This document shows, in pieces, positions 11,567 through 21,746 of a DNA stretch of 64,000 nt (the first letter of the stretch is position 1; each line of letters starts with the position of its first letter). The DNA lies in the NCBI GenBank assembly GCA_038049695.1, contig CP142458.1, positions 57,879,501 to 57,943,500 on the forward strand, in the 5' to 3' direction. The position numbers and the translations under genes are program-made. Below the pieces are notes generated by a model. That model searched no databases. It worked only from the letters and a program-made list of their open reading frames with translations, and was not told the origin of the DNA. This DNA is from Cinnamomum chago (Eukaryota; Streptophyta; Magnoliopsida; Laurales; Lauraceae).

Positions 11567-14500
11567 TGTAACGCCCCAATTCCGGATACCGATATACTCG
11601 CTCGATTTCCCGAAATTGGCGCGCTACTTCCCGGAAAATCCGAGAACTTCCAAGATCGTAGGCCGCAGTGAGGTCCAATTTAAAACTTTTTGACCAACAT
11701 AGTTATAACATTTAATATTGCGGAAGCATAACGATTTAAACAAAGCGGAAGCAATAGGTATTGATAAATATATAAAGTATGAGCAGAACATATGTCTAAT
11801 TAAAATGATTCAATGTTAATCAAAGTTATACATTTTCATTCTACCCTTCTCACTACAGAATATCTCTCAAAAACCCAAAATAACAATGTCCCTCAAAACC
11901 CATGTATAAACTCCTCGCCCTCCGGCTCGACATCCGTGTCGGCCGGGCCCCAAGCGTACCCTCCTGCCACGGGTGACTCCACTACAGCTAGTGCATCGTC
12001 AGGGATCTCTGGGTCAAGGCCTATGCACCATAGAATGGGTCAGATCTAAACGATCTGGCAAGATACAGCATACTACTAACATAGCATATATATATCAAAG
12101 GAAATAAAGACGGGTACATAAGTTAAATGAATAGCAAGGGAAAAGAACTAGGCAGTTGTGCATTTAAATCATAAGGAATCAGTATAAATAGAAAACATCT
12201 AAACTACTACAACAAGGTGGCACATTCACACGAGCTGGAATACCGCGGGATATTATGCCGCGGCCCTCCCATACTGAACACAGCCGCGGTGGGGAATCTC
12301 ACCAGGGAATAACTAATCCCGAATATCACTCATCAACTCATCATCTCATCACTCCAGATCGGCACGGTATGACACCTTGCCGTCTTAACCACACAGCTCA
12401 TCATGATAGCTTCACCATACTCAACTAGCTCCTACCGGGGATGATCAGTCCACAGGCTGAGCTTAAATCAACCGAGTGAATGTTCATGCCGACTCGAGAA
12501 TAACTCTAAGGTCTGTGTCTGTCTAGACTTTGCCTTGCGTGAACAAGGTCCTAACAATACCTCTATAAGGTCCACACATCTCAATTCAGTCTCTGGATCT
12601 CATTCAAGATCCAGGCCCACTCGTTGGATCCATACCAAGGCCCATCAGTACATGGCCTGGTCTAAAACCGTCCAAACGAGGCAACTAATCCATCTACTAC
12701 TGATAAACAGTTCCATTGCAATCCATATTACCTAACAGTCCAATAGAAACTATCTCTTCAAGCTAAAGGGTTCACATCACCACACTTAGGCCCAATAAGG
12801 GCCCGCCTAGACACAGACACGGGTCAATGATCTCCGAAATCACACCGTCGGTTCACCTCTAGATACCCTAGGTTCAGGTCTTCCAATTATGATTAATTAA
12901 TGGCAAACAGCTAATCTAAAGATCTAAGAATGACAGAGTAATAATAACAGTGAAGTATAAACTTCAATCAGAGAATCAACGGGAAATCCAACGGTCCAAT
13001 CCTAGGTAAATGGGTCACTTTAGGTTCGGGTCTATCTCCGGTAATTCGATCTCTAAACGATGTCATTAATGCCGTAAAATATTGTATTTGGTGCTTAGTT
13101 AGTTAATGGCATCTATGACAACTCTTAGAGGTCGAATCATCTTAGATTATCAACCAAAACTCTAAACAGTGGTCCCCGCGAGTCAAGGTTGAGCCACACC
13201 GTTGACTCGGGCTTAGGACACTGATAAACGCTCATTTGGATGGTCAATGGGCCCCACAACTGATCATATCTCCTAAGTGTTGAAAACTGGAACAATCAGG
13301 GTTTTCCAGGTGAACCTGATGTGTTGTGAGCTCGGTTGATTTCCTGGCCGGGAAGATCAACCGAGTGCACCGACAAACCTGAGTCAGGCTTCCTGGATAA
13401 CTTAGATCGTTTCTAAAGGTTTCCAGCATGTCCGGTCAAACACCTGGCCTGGGTGATTGACCGCATACTCTAAAAACCTTAGAAAGATTGACGTTCCAGC
13501 TTTAAACACTTTCTAAATGTTAATTCTAAGTTTCAGGTCATCTTTTCCATGAAATTTCAGTCACTGAGCTCGGTCCTGCACTGAGCTCGGCCATGCACTG
13601 GTCTCGGCCATGCACTGCACTGCACTGGTCTCGGCCATGTACTGAGCTCGGTCCTGCACTGGTCTCGGCCATGTACTGCACTGCACTGGTTTCGGCCATG
13701 CACTGCACTGCACTGGTTTCGGCCATGCACTGCACTGCACTGGTCTCGGCCATGTACTGCACTGGTTTCGGCCATGCACTACACTGCACTGGTTTCGGCC
13801 ATGCACTGCACTGCACTGGTTTCGCCCATGCACTGCACTGCACTGGTCTCGGCCATGTACTGCACTGGTCTAGGCCATGCACTGCACTGCACTGGTCTCG
13901 GCATGCACTGATCTCGGCCATACACTGGTCTCGGCCATACACTGATCTCGGCCATACACTGGTCTCGGCCATACACTGATCTCGGCCATACACTGAGACC
14001 AGTTTTCAGGTTTTCTCCATTTCAACCCGTTTTTCCACCAAATCACTTCCAATCAGTCCCAAACTTCACCAAATCATCTCCAAACATCAAATAACTCTAA
14101 TGCCCATTAATTGACAACCTTGTGGCCCATTGATCTTCCAAATGGGGGGTGAAACCCCCATCCATCAATGCCAATCCATCCCATAAACAAACAACTAAGC
14201 TCAGGTAGAGTTTCTATGACTAATTAGTGACAATCATGAAATCAAACTACAGAAATCAAAGGAAAGACAACACATATTCTAAGTTAACAGTAAGATGCAC
14301 TTGCCTCTTTAGCTTGAGAATTGATTTGTAGAGAGAAGAGAGAAATAACAAAGAAGATCCAAGTCCCAGCTGAACAGAGAAGTGAAGAAGAAGATGATGG
14401 TTGCTGCTCCCAGCTGGATGAAGAAGAAGAATACCCAGCAGCAGCTCTCAAGAATTATTTCCAGCACAACAGTAGTCTCCCAGTGAAGAAAAGAGAGAGG

Positions 14501-15430
14501 AAGAAGAAGAAGTGGCAGCTGCTGTAGCTCCAATGGGTTCCAGCAACAGTCACAGCTGCAGAGTCTTGGAGAAATGAAATGGGAAGGGAAGATGGGGTAA
14601 TAACAACAGCTCTTGGAAAATTCCAGCAGAACAGTAGCAGAGAAGAAGCAGTTGCAGCACAGCCCAGGGGGAAACAGAGGAAGAGTTCCAGCAGAGGTTC
14701 AGCCCAGTAGAGAGGATGAAGAGAAGAAGATGAGGTAGTGGGGTAGTGGCTGATGCAGAGGAGGAGGAGAGATGAAGGAGAAGGGTTGCAACAGCTGCAA
14801 GATGCTCCCAGCACAGTCACAGTAGAATGCTTAGCTCAATACGTTGGAAGAGGAAGGAGGAGAAGAGAGTTGCAATGGGAGTGAAGACAGTTGGGAGTTT
14901 TCTTGGGAAGGGGGCTGGAGGTTTTCTTGGGAAAGGGGTTAGCTTAGGTTTAGGGTTTTGGGGATAAGAGAGGTTTTATAGTTTTAAGGGGGGTGACTAA
15001 TTACCATCTTAGCCCTAGGGTTTTCATGTAGTTAGGGTTAGGGCTGGGGGTAGTTGGGTCATTAGGCTGGAAGCTTCTAGAGAGGGCACCCTTTTGCACT
15101 AACCCAACCTTAATTAGTTAATTAAACTCTATTAATGGCCTAACTAGCACTAATAGCCTAGGTTTAGCACTAACACCCAATTAATTGAAAATTCTACTCA
15201 ACTAAGCTAATCTAACTAGAAGCTAGGAGAATCTAACTAATCTCTCTAATAACCCCTAATTAGCACAAATAAAGAGTAATTAACCAAGATTAGCAAAGAT
15301 TAGCAAAGATTAGTAGAGATTAGTAGGGATTAGTAGTAATTAGCAATAATTAACCAATAATTAACATAGATTAAGATTAATTAGCCTATAAAATAGCATT
15401 TAGAGGGCCCACCAAGGGTGGGACCTCACA
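11567..15430 (-). repeat. gypsy LTR A, 3864 bp, 3' LTR
   Basis: Plus-strand start TGTAACGCCCC, end GGGACCTCACA; on the element's strand TGTGAGG...GGGGCGTTACA. It holds a two-level minisatellite (13561-13990), an inverted CTCGGTTGAT/ATCAACCGAG pair at 13331-13364, and a purine-rich GAAGAA/CAGCAG block at 14330-14800. Outside the minisatellite it is the same length as LTR C to the base (1993 bp before and 1439 bp after the array), with about a dozen substitutions. Confidence 0.95.
13561..13990. repeat. Two-level minisatellite in LTR A
   Basis: Units start GGCCATG (or GGTCCTG) and end GGTTTC, GGTCTC, GATCTC or GAGCTC, with one to three CACTG pentamers between. Unit lengths are therefore 17, 22 or 27 bp. 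The 3' part is a run of 17-bp units with TACACTG. Because the unit lacks stops in most frames, long open frames appear on both strands; they are artefacts of the repeat. Confidence 0.95.
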
Positions 15431-15445
15431 TCATTCCCTCCTTTT
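15431..15445 (-). promoter_or_regulatory. gypsy polypurine tract, copy A
   Basis: Minus-strand AAAAGGAGGGAATGA immediately before TGTGAGG of LTR A. The last pol codons (AAA AGG AGG GAA TGA) are the tract itself, so the stop codon touches the LTR. Confidence 0.9.
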
Positions 15446-16918
15446 AAAAACATTTGTCCCCAAATGTAAAACAAGATTAGAACATACCTGAGGTAGAAGA
15501 TGTGGATAGTCCTGCTCCACCTGGTCGCGTAACTCCCACGTAGCCTCCTCCGGAGTGTGATGCTCCCACTGAACCTTCACCCAATGAATGGTTCGGGTTC
15601 GGAGCACCTGCTCCTTGGTGTCGATGATCGCGACCGGCCTGGCGACGTACGAAGCATCTGGCTGGATGTCGAGTGGCTCGTGATAAAGAATGTGGGTCGG
15701 GTCCTCTACGTACTTCTTCAGCATGGAGACATGGAACACGTCGTGCACTCCTGAAAGCTCTGGCGGTAGCTGAAGCTTGTAGGCGACATCTCCAACTCTC
15801 GATCTGATCTCGAAGGGTCCAACATATCTCCGCGCTAGCTTACCCTTCTCACCAAACCTCAGGGTACCTCTAGCCGGAGAAACCTTCAGGAAAACTCTGT
15901 CTCCCTTCTCGAACTCGAGAGGTCTGCGTCGATTGTCTGCATAGCTCTTCTGTCTGCTGCGGCTGACCTTCAGGTTCTCAACTATCTGCCGAACCTTCTC
16001 GCTGGTGTCGCTGACTATGGATGGACCATGGAAACTCCTGACACCAACTTCTTCCCAGCAAACTGGGGTCTTGCATCTCCTCCCGTACAAAGCCTCGAAC
16101 GGTGCCATCTTGATGCTCGCATGGAAGCTGTTGTTGTAGGCGAACTCACAAAGTGGCAAGGAATCCTCCCAGTTCTCCTTGAAGTCCAAGACACAGGCCC
16201 TCAACATGTCCTCTAGTGTCTGGTTGGTGCACTCTGTCTGCCCGTCTGTCTGAGGATGATAGGCTGTGCTGAAGCTCAACTTGGTGCCCAAGGCCTGCTG
16301 AAGACTCTCCCAGAAGTGAGAAGTGAATCTCGGGTCTCTGTCTGAAACAATCGAAGCTGGAACTCCGTGCAACGAGACAATCCTGTCGACGTACAGCTTA
16401 GCAAGGACGTCGAGTCCTGCTCTCATCGACACTGGCAAGAAGTGGGCTGACTTAGTCAGCCGATCCACGATCACCCAAATGCCGTCGTGGCGCCTCCTGG
16501 TGGCTGGAAGTCCTGCGATGAAGTCCATGGTGATGTGCTCCCACTTCCACTGAGGAATCTCAAGCTGATGAAGAAGTCCTGGCGGCTTCTGGTGTTCGAC
16601 CTTGATCTGCTGGCACGTCAAACACCTGGAGACATAGCGAGCTATTTCCTTCTTCATGTTGTTCCACCAGTAGTAGCTCCTCAGGTTCTGGTACATCTTG
16701 GTGCTGCCGGGGTGAATCGAGTATCTGCTGTGGTGTGCATCTGCAAGAATCTCGTCCTTCAGCTCCTGAATATCTGGCACGCACAATCTGTCCTGATAGT
16801 AGATACTCCTCCAATCAGTCTGAACTCTGGCCTCTGGTCGATCTGCTCGATCACTCTGACAAGCTTCGGATCGTTGCGTTGACTGTCCTTGACCTTGCCT
16901 AGCAACTCTGGTTCCCAC
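15431..16918 (-). pseudogene. gypsy integrase with chromodomain-like end, copy A
   Basis: Open for 495 codons, the longest frame in the window. N-terminal zinc site: [10 protein letters not shown] then CLTCQQIK (HHCC). The catalytic triad is visible: [19 protein letters not shown] and [14 protein letters not shown] (the Glu is kept; the Arg usual after it is Cys). The GPFEI and [10 protein letters not shown] motifs follow, then a chromodomain-like tail ([33 protein letters not shown]), known in chromoviruses to guide integration to chromatin. The first 30 or so codons are out of frame with RNase H, which continues across a frameshift near 16800-16850. The integrase itself looks potentially functional; the polyprotein around it is not. 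Confidence 0.9.
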
Positions 16919-17580
16919 GCTGACATGGTGGCAAGCAAGACTCTCTCACTGAGCGGCTGAAACTGAGCGTCTAAGCTGCTGAAGACGTCGGTCCACACAC
17001 CCTCTGCTGCTAGAAAACTGACGAGGGCGGTCTTCCTGCTCAAAGCGTCTGCTACGACGTTCGCCTTACCAGGATGGTATTTGATAGGGAAGTCGTAGTC
17101 CTTGATGTACTCCATCCATCTCCTCTGCCGGTTGTTGAGGTCGCTCTGCGTGAACAGGTACTGCAAACTGCGGTGATCTGAGTGCACCTCGAACTTCTCG
17201 CCGTAGAGGTAGTGCCGCCACAACTTCAAGGCAAAAACGACTGCTGCAAGCTCCAAGTCGTGAGTGGCGTACTTCTTCTCGTGCTCCTTCAACTGGCGCG
17301 ATCCATAGGCAATAACCTTGCCCTCCTGCATCAGAACACATCCAAGACCGGTCCCTTAAGCGTCGGTGAAGACTACGAATCCACCACTGCCAGAAGGCAA
17401 AGACAAGATCGGTGCTGTCGTCAATCTCTCCTTCAGCTCTTGAAAGCTGTTCTCGCAAGCATCGGACCAAACGAACGGCACATCCTTCCGTGTCAGCTTG
17501 GTCAACGGTGCTGAGATCGTGGAGAAACTCTTGACGAATCTGCGGTAGTAGCCTGCCAAACCGAGGAAGCTCCTGATCTC
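16800..17580 (-). pseudogene. gypsy RT connection and RNase H, copy A
   Basis: From high to low coordinate: [17 protein letters not shown] (the end of RT), then [17 protein letters not shown], then the RNase H start FVVFTDA followed by a stop where Ser normally stands, then [39 protein letters not shown] and [11 protein letters not shown], ending [12 protein letters not shown]. The Asp, Glu and Asp of the RNase H site are present. The RT palm with its YxDD box is missing upstream: the text runs from [11 protein letters not shown] straight into the EIRSFLG region with a frame change. Confidence 0.88.
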
Positions 17581-17745
17581 TGACTCGCAGCTGATGGTAC
17601 CCCGACCTCAAGTCTATCTTCGAAAAGAACTGCGCACCCTGAAGCTGGTCGAAAAGCCCGTCGATCCGGGGAAGAGGATACTTGTTCTTCACCGTTGCCT
17701 GGTTCAACTGCCGGTAGTCGATGCACATCCTCATCGATCCGTCCT
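17573..17745 (-). pseudogene. gypsy RT N-terminal remnant, copy A
   Basis: Holds the conserved RT opening [34 protein letters not shown] and [18 protein letters not shown], then breaks off at 17573-17581. The catalytic Asp of [12 protein letters not shown] is kept, but the two further Asp residues of the YxDD box are gone. Upstream it is fused directly to the end of the protease (17746-17819), so the segment between protease and RT is also missing. Confidence 0.88.
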
Positions 17746-17819
17746 TCTAAAATGACGTCGAAGTCATGCATGGGTAGCACGATCAGATCTACAAGCAAAC
17801 TGCACTCCCCGATTTGCAC
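17746..17819 (-). pseudogene. gypsy aspartic protease C-terminal remnant, copy A
   Basis: The short reading QIGECSLLVDLIVLPMHDFD followed by VIL matches the C-terminal part of gypsy retropepsins, where a GMDWL motif would come next. It is joined instead to the RT text. The active-site DSGA-type motif and all gag lie outside this remnant and are absent. Only about 140 bp separate it from the primer site. Confidence 0.75.
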
Positions 17820-17958
17820 TCGGCATCTGGGGTGGTAAGTCCAAAACCTAAGACTACACTGACTCTACCCAATCCATCGTCCTCACACGTATCCCACCAC
17901 TCGAATCCTCACTACGTCCTATGGTTTCTAGTGTATTTTATTTCCTAGAGACCAACCT

Positions 17959-17971
17959 GGCTCTGATACCA
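17959..17971 (-). promoter_or_regulatory. gypsy primer-binding site, copy A/B
   Basis: Minus-strand TGGTATCAGAGCC, complementary to the 3' end of plant initiator Met tRNA, five bases from the end of LTR B. Confidence 0.92.
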
Positions 17972-17976
17972 TAAAA

Positions 17977-19037
17977 TGTAACGCCCCAATTCCGGATACC
18001 GATATACCCGCTCGATTTCCCGAAATTGGCGCGCTACTTCCCGGAAAATCCGAGAACTTCCAAGATCGTAGGCCGCAGTGAGGTCCAATTTAAAACTTTT
18101 TGACCAACATAGTTACAACATTTAATATTGCGGAAGCATAACGATTTAAAGAAAGCGGAAGCAATAGGTATTGATAAATATATAAAGTATGAGCAGAACA
18201 TATGTCTAATTAAAATGATTCAATGTTAATCAAAGTTATATATTTTCATTCTACCCTTCTCACTACAGAATATCTCTCAAAAACCCAAAATAACAATGTC
18301 CCTCAAAACCCATGTATAAACTCCTCGCCCTCCGGCTCGCCATCCGTGTCGGCCGGGCCCCAAGCGTACCCTCCTGCCATGGGTGACTCCACTACAGCTA
18401 GTGCATCGTCAGGGATCTCTGGGTCAAGGCCTAAGCACCATAGAATGGGTCAGATCTAAACGATCTGGCAAGATACAGCATACTACTAACATAGCATATA
18501 TATATCAAAGGAAATAAAGACGGGTACATAAGTTAAATGAATAGCAAGGGAAAAGAACTAGGCAGTTGTGCATTTAAATCATAAGGAATCAGTATAAATA
18601 GAAAACATCTAAACTACTACAACAAGGTGGCACATTCACACGAGCTGGAATACCGCGGGATATTATGCCGCGGCCCTCCCATACTGAACACAGTCGCGGT
18701 GGGGAATCTCACCAGGGAATAACTAATCCCGAATATCACTCATCAACTCATCATCTCATCACTCCAGATCGGCACGGTATGACACCTTGCCGTCTTAACC
18801 ACACAGCTCATCATGATAGCTTCACCATACTCAACTAGCTCCTACCGGGGATGATCAGTCCACAGGCTGAGCTTAAATCAACCGAGTGAATGTTCATGCC
18901 GACTCGAGAATAACTCTAAGGTCTGTGTCTGTCTAGGCTTTGCCTTGCGTGAACAAGGTCCTAACAATACCTCTATAAGGTCCACACATCTCAATTCAGT
19001 CTCTGGATCTCATTCAAGATCCAGGCCCACTCGTTGG
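17977..19037 (-). repeat. gypsy LTR B, partial (1061 bp)
   Basis: Matches the first 1061 plus-strand bases of LTRs A and C and ends at TCGTTGG (LTR A position 12627), where copia-3 begins. The remaining 2.9 kb of the LTR are absent. Confidence 0.93.
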
Positions 19038-20909
19038 TGTTAGGTCTTTTGTTTTTGCAATTTGATGGATGCATTTGCACTTTAGCATCATTTGGATTCA
19101 CACACTAGCATTGTTTTAGAAAACCTTGAAATCTAGTTTTATACATGCATAGCTTTTAAGATTTGGAAAAGTATTTGTTTTATGCATGTTTTGGTTTTAA
19201 ACTTGGATGCATTAGTTTTGAAACCCAAACTCTTTTGAAAACCTATTTCCTTGTGCATTATATTTGGAAAATCATCTTGTGATTTTAGGTTTGAGCTTTG
19301 CATACATTCATTACAAAAAGAATCATTTTTGTATGCATTTTCATTTGAAAAGAGTTTTATCAAATCAAGCTAGCCTTTGGTTTAAACCTTTGAATCATTT
19401 TAGGCTTTGTGTGTTTCATGTTTTTAAATGTTTTAAAACATGTTTTTAAGCTTGGTTTAGTGTCCCACAAAATTCCACAAAGAAAATCTTCAAAATGCAA
19501 AAGTTGGAATTTTTGGGGGTGTCCCGGCAGTGTCGCCGGTCGACCGAGAACACTGCAGGACAAGTGTACAGTTTTTGAACTGTAAGCCTCCAACGGTCAT
19601 TTTTATGACCGTTGTGCCTTCCCGGTCGACCGAGACCTCTTTGCCGGTCGACCGAGAACTAGCCGTTGGCAACTTTTTGGCTATAAAGTCCATTCATTTC
19701 CAACCTTCTTTGGTGCTTGAAACTTGACCCTTTGAGAGCATTTTGGAGCCATTGAAAGGGGATGAAGTTGGAAAGGCTAGGAGGCAATTAGGAGAGCTAA
19801 AGCTTGGATTATTAAGTTAAACCACCAAGTAAGCTCTACCTTTATTAATCATAGTTATGTGCTTTGTTTAAACTATTGGTATATGATATTTAGCATAATA
19901 ACTATGATGTGTTGAATCCATTCTTCTTCTAATCTTTGGTCTAATTAAGATTGGTTTCTTCACCTTTGTTTTCAATCCAAGTTGTTAACTTTATTAATCA
20001 TGCTTAGACAAAATCTTTGTTTTTCTTTCATAGCATGAGTCTTTTACTTGGTTGAAACATTGTTTGTTGTTTTCATTCATTTAAGCATTAGTTAAATTAA
20101 TTTGGTTTTGAAAACAACATGCACATGCATCACATGTTCTAAATTAGTCATTTTCATACAACTTGTTAGTCCTTGATTTTCATGTCATAAACAAGTTGAA
20201 TTTCTACATGTGATTTGCATAAGACTTCAATCAAATCTTTTATGAGCTTTAAACTTTGAATTGCTTTAAGCAATATATTGAGTGAGCCTTCTTTTTAAAA
20301 TTGATTGGAGTCATCACACACACACATCATAATCATACACTTTTGCATACATAGAGTGTTTGTGTGAGTTTGTATTAAACTTTCATATCCGCCTATTTAA
20401 GAGGCAATTTCATTGAGCTAAAATTGTAATCTCTTAGAGTGTTGAGTAAACACTTTCTTTGAGAAATCTTGAAGTGTGTAAGGTTATTGCTTAGCCTAAG
20501 AAAAGCATTTTGTAAAGGTTATTGCTTAGCCTCTAAAAGCACATTGATAGGTTATTGCTTAGCCTTGAAAAGCATCTTGTAAAGGTTGTTGTTGAGCCTT
20601 AGAAAAACAACATTGTAAGGGTTATTGCTTAGCCTTTGAAAAAGCATACATAGTGGAAATCCGGTGGGGTGATTGGATTCACAAGCCGATAGTGGATGTA
20701 GGCATTGAGGCCGAACCACTATAAACATTGGTGTTGTGGTGCATGCTATGTGGTGATTGTTTTTGTTTAGCTTCCGCATTTTATTTGATTAATCATCACT
20801 TGTGACTAGTTTTGTTTAAGAAATTAAAATTGGTTTAAATTGGTCATAGTTGTAGCTCACCCTATTCACCCCCCCCCCCCTCTAGGGTTAGGATCCTCGT
20901 GGACTTTCA
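19038..20909 (+). repeat. copia-3 5' LTR, 1872 bp
   Basis: TG...CA ends: TGTTAGGTC to GTGGACTTTCA, followed by the primer site. A TATA-like GGCTATAAAG lies near 19679. Three GGTCGACCGAG palindromic motifs cluster at 19535-19659. A tandem repeat (20480-20645) and a C run (20871-20880) lie near its 3' end. Confidence 0.85.
20480..20645 (+). repeat. Tandem repeat GGTTATTGCTTAGCCT in copia-3 LTR
   Basis: Four to five units of about 30-45 bp, each with GGTTATTGCTTAGCCT (one variant GGTTGTTGTTGAGCCT) followed by an AAAAGCA-type block and TTGTAA. The repeat lies downstream of the presumed transcription start, in the transcribed part of the LTR. Confidence 0.85.
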
Positions 20910-20911
20910 AT

Positions 20912-20924
20912 TGGTATCAGAGCC
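20912..20924 (+). promoter_or_regulatory. copia-3 primer-binding site
   Basis: TGGTATCAGAGCC, complementary to initiator Met tRNA, two bases after the LTR end. Confidence 0.92.
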
Positions 20925-21025
20925 AAGTGCTCTAATCCCTTAGGATCAAGTAGTTGGAACTCTTGATTAGGTGTAAAAACCTAGAGTTAAAACCCTAGAG
21001 TTGTGCTTATTTGAAAATCATTAGA

Positions 21026-21520
21026 ATGGACTCCACTAGGCTAGACTTTGTAGATTCTTCTAGACCTCTCACTCTTCCTTCTATTAGAGATTCAAACCAT
21101 CAATTAAATGAATATCAATTTGACTCAAAAGAGGAAGAAATTGAGTATGATGAAGATGATCTTCAACAAGCCTTTGAAGAATTATATGAAATATCCTTAA
21201 AGCTTGAGAAGAAAAACAAAAGTTTAAGAGAAGAATCTAAAAATCTAACCAAAGAATTAGCCTCTTCAAAAGATGAACTTAGAGAGAAAGAAGAAGTAAT
21301 AAAATGTCTAGACTCTAAGTTCATGATCTCTTTAAATAATCTATCTAACATTCAAGATGAACTAAAAGAATTAAAGATGGATTATGACAATGTCAATAAG
21401 GAAAATTCAATTCTAAGAGATCAAATAAAAAGGCAAGATAAAGACTTTAACAATCTTGAATCTAAATTGACTATCTCTAAGGACGAATCGATGCACATCC
21501 TCATCGATTCGTCCTTCTAA
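21026..21520 (+). pseudogene. copia-3 gag fragment, coiled-coil part
   Basis: The ATG is about 100 bp after the primer site. The protein is acidic (KEEEIEYDEDD) then a long heptad-rich coiled coil from about residue 45 to 160 (LEKKNKSLREES, LKELKMDYDNVNKE). This resembles the region after the zinc knuckle in large copia gag proteins. The N-terminal gag domain and knuckle expected first are missing, so an internal deletion is likely. The last dozen codons are gypsy DNA (junction near 21486) and are not part of the original protein. Confidence 0.7.
21481..21514. repeat. 13-bp perfect palindrome at the copia-3/gypsy junction
   Basis: Arms GGACGAATCGATG (21481-21493) and CATCGATTCGTCC (21502-21514), loop CACATCCT. 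In the other gypsy copy (17718-17744) only six bases per arm pair. Here the left arm comes partly from copia and the right arm carries one C-to-T change that completes the match. Confidence 0.9.
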
Positions 21521-21746
21521 AATGACGTCGAAGTCATGGATGGGTAGCACGATCAGATCTACAAGCAAACTGCACTCCCCGATTTGCACTCGGCATCTGG
21601 GGTGGTAAGTCCAAAACCTAAGACTACACTGACTCTACCCAATCCATCGTCCTCACACGTATCCCACCACTCGAATCCTCACTACGTCCTATGGTTTCTA
21701 GTGTATTTTATTTCCTAGAGACCAACCTGGCTCTGATACCATAAAA
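21487..21746 (-). mobile_element. gypsy internal remnant, copy C side
   Basis: Repeats 17718-17976: a few RT bases, the protease end, a short leader and the primer site (21729-21741, minus-strand TGGTATCAGAGCC). It carries the same protease-to-RT deletion joint as copy A, so that joint predates the duplication. Confidence 0.9.

Larger units (their letters stand above)
19038..21486 (+). mobile_element. copia-3: truncated plus-strand copia in gypsy LTR B
   Basis: A 1.87-kb LTR, primer site and a gag fragment, then an abrupt switch to gypsy leader at about 21487. The left border is clean (TGTTAGG right after TCGTTGG). The pol region, the other LTR, the rest of LTR B and any target duplication are gone, so one large deletion probably removed them after insertion. 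Confidence 0.85.

Noticed and set aside
13561-13990. CRISPR-like array of repeats
   Set aside because: Units are adjacent without unique spacers and the genome is a plant nuclear one.
13538-13993. Long open frames (up to 192 codons) on both strands in the LTR minisatellites, here and at 23718-24315
   Set aside because: They arise because the repeat unit lacks stop codons; the predicted proteins are simple repeats, exist in several frames at once and lie inside an LTR.
14309-14820. Open frames of 74, 68 and 121 codons (and copies at 24572-25083)
   Set aside because: Low-complexity Leu/Ser/Cys or Glu/Lys-rich text from a GAAGAA/CAGCAG block inside the gypsy LTR; overlapping on both strands.
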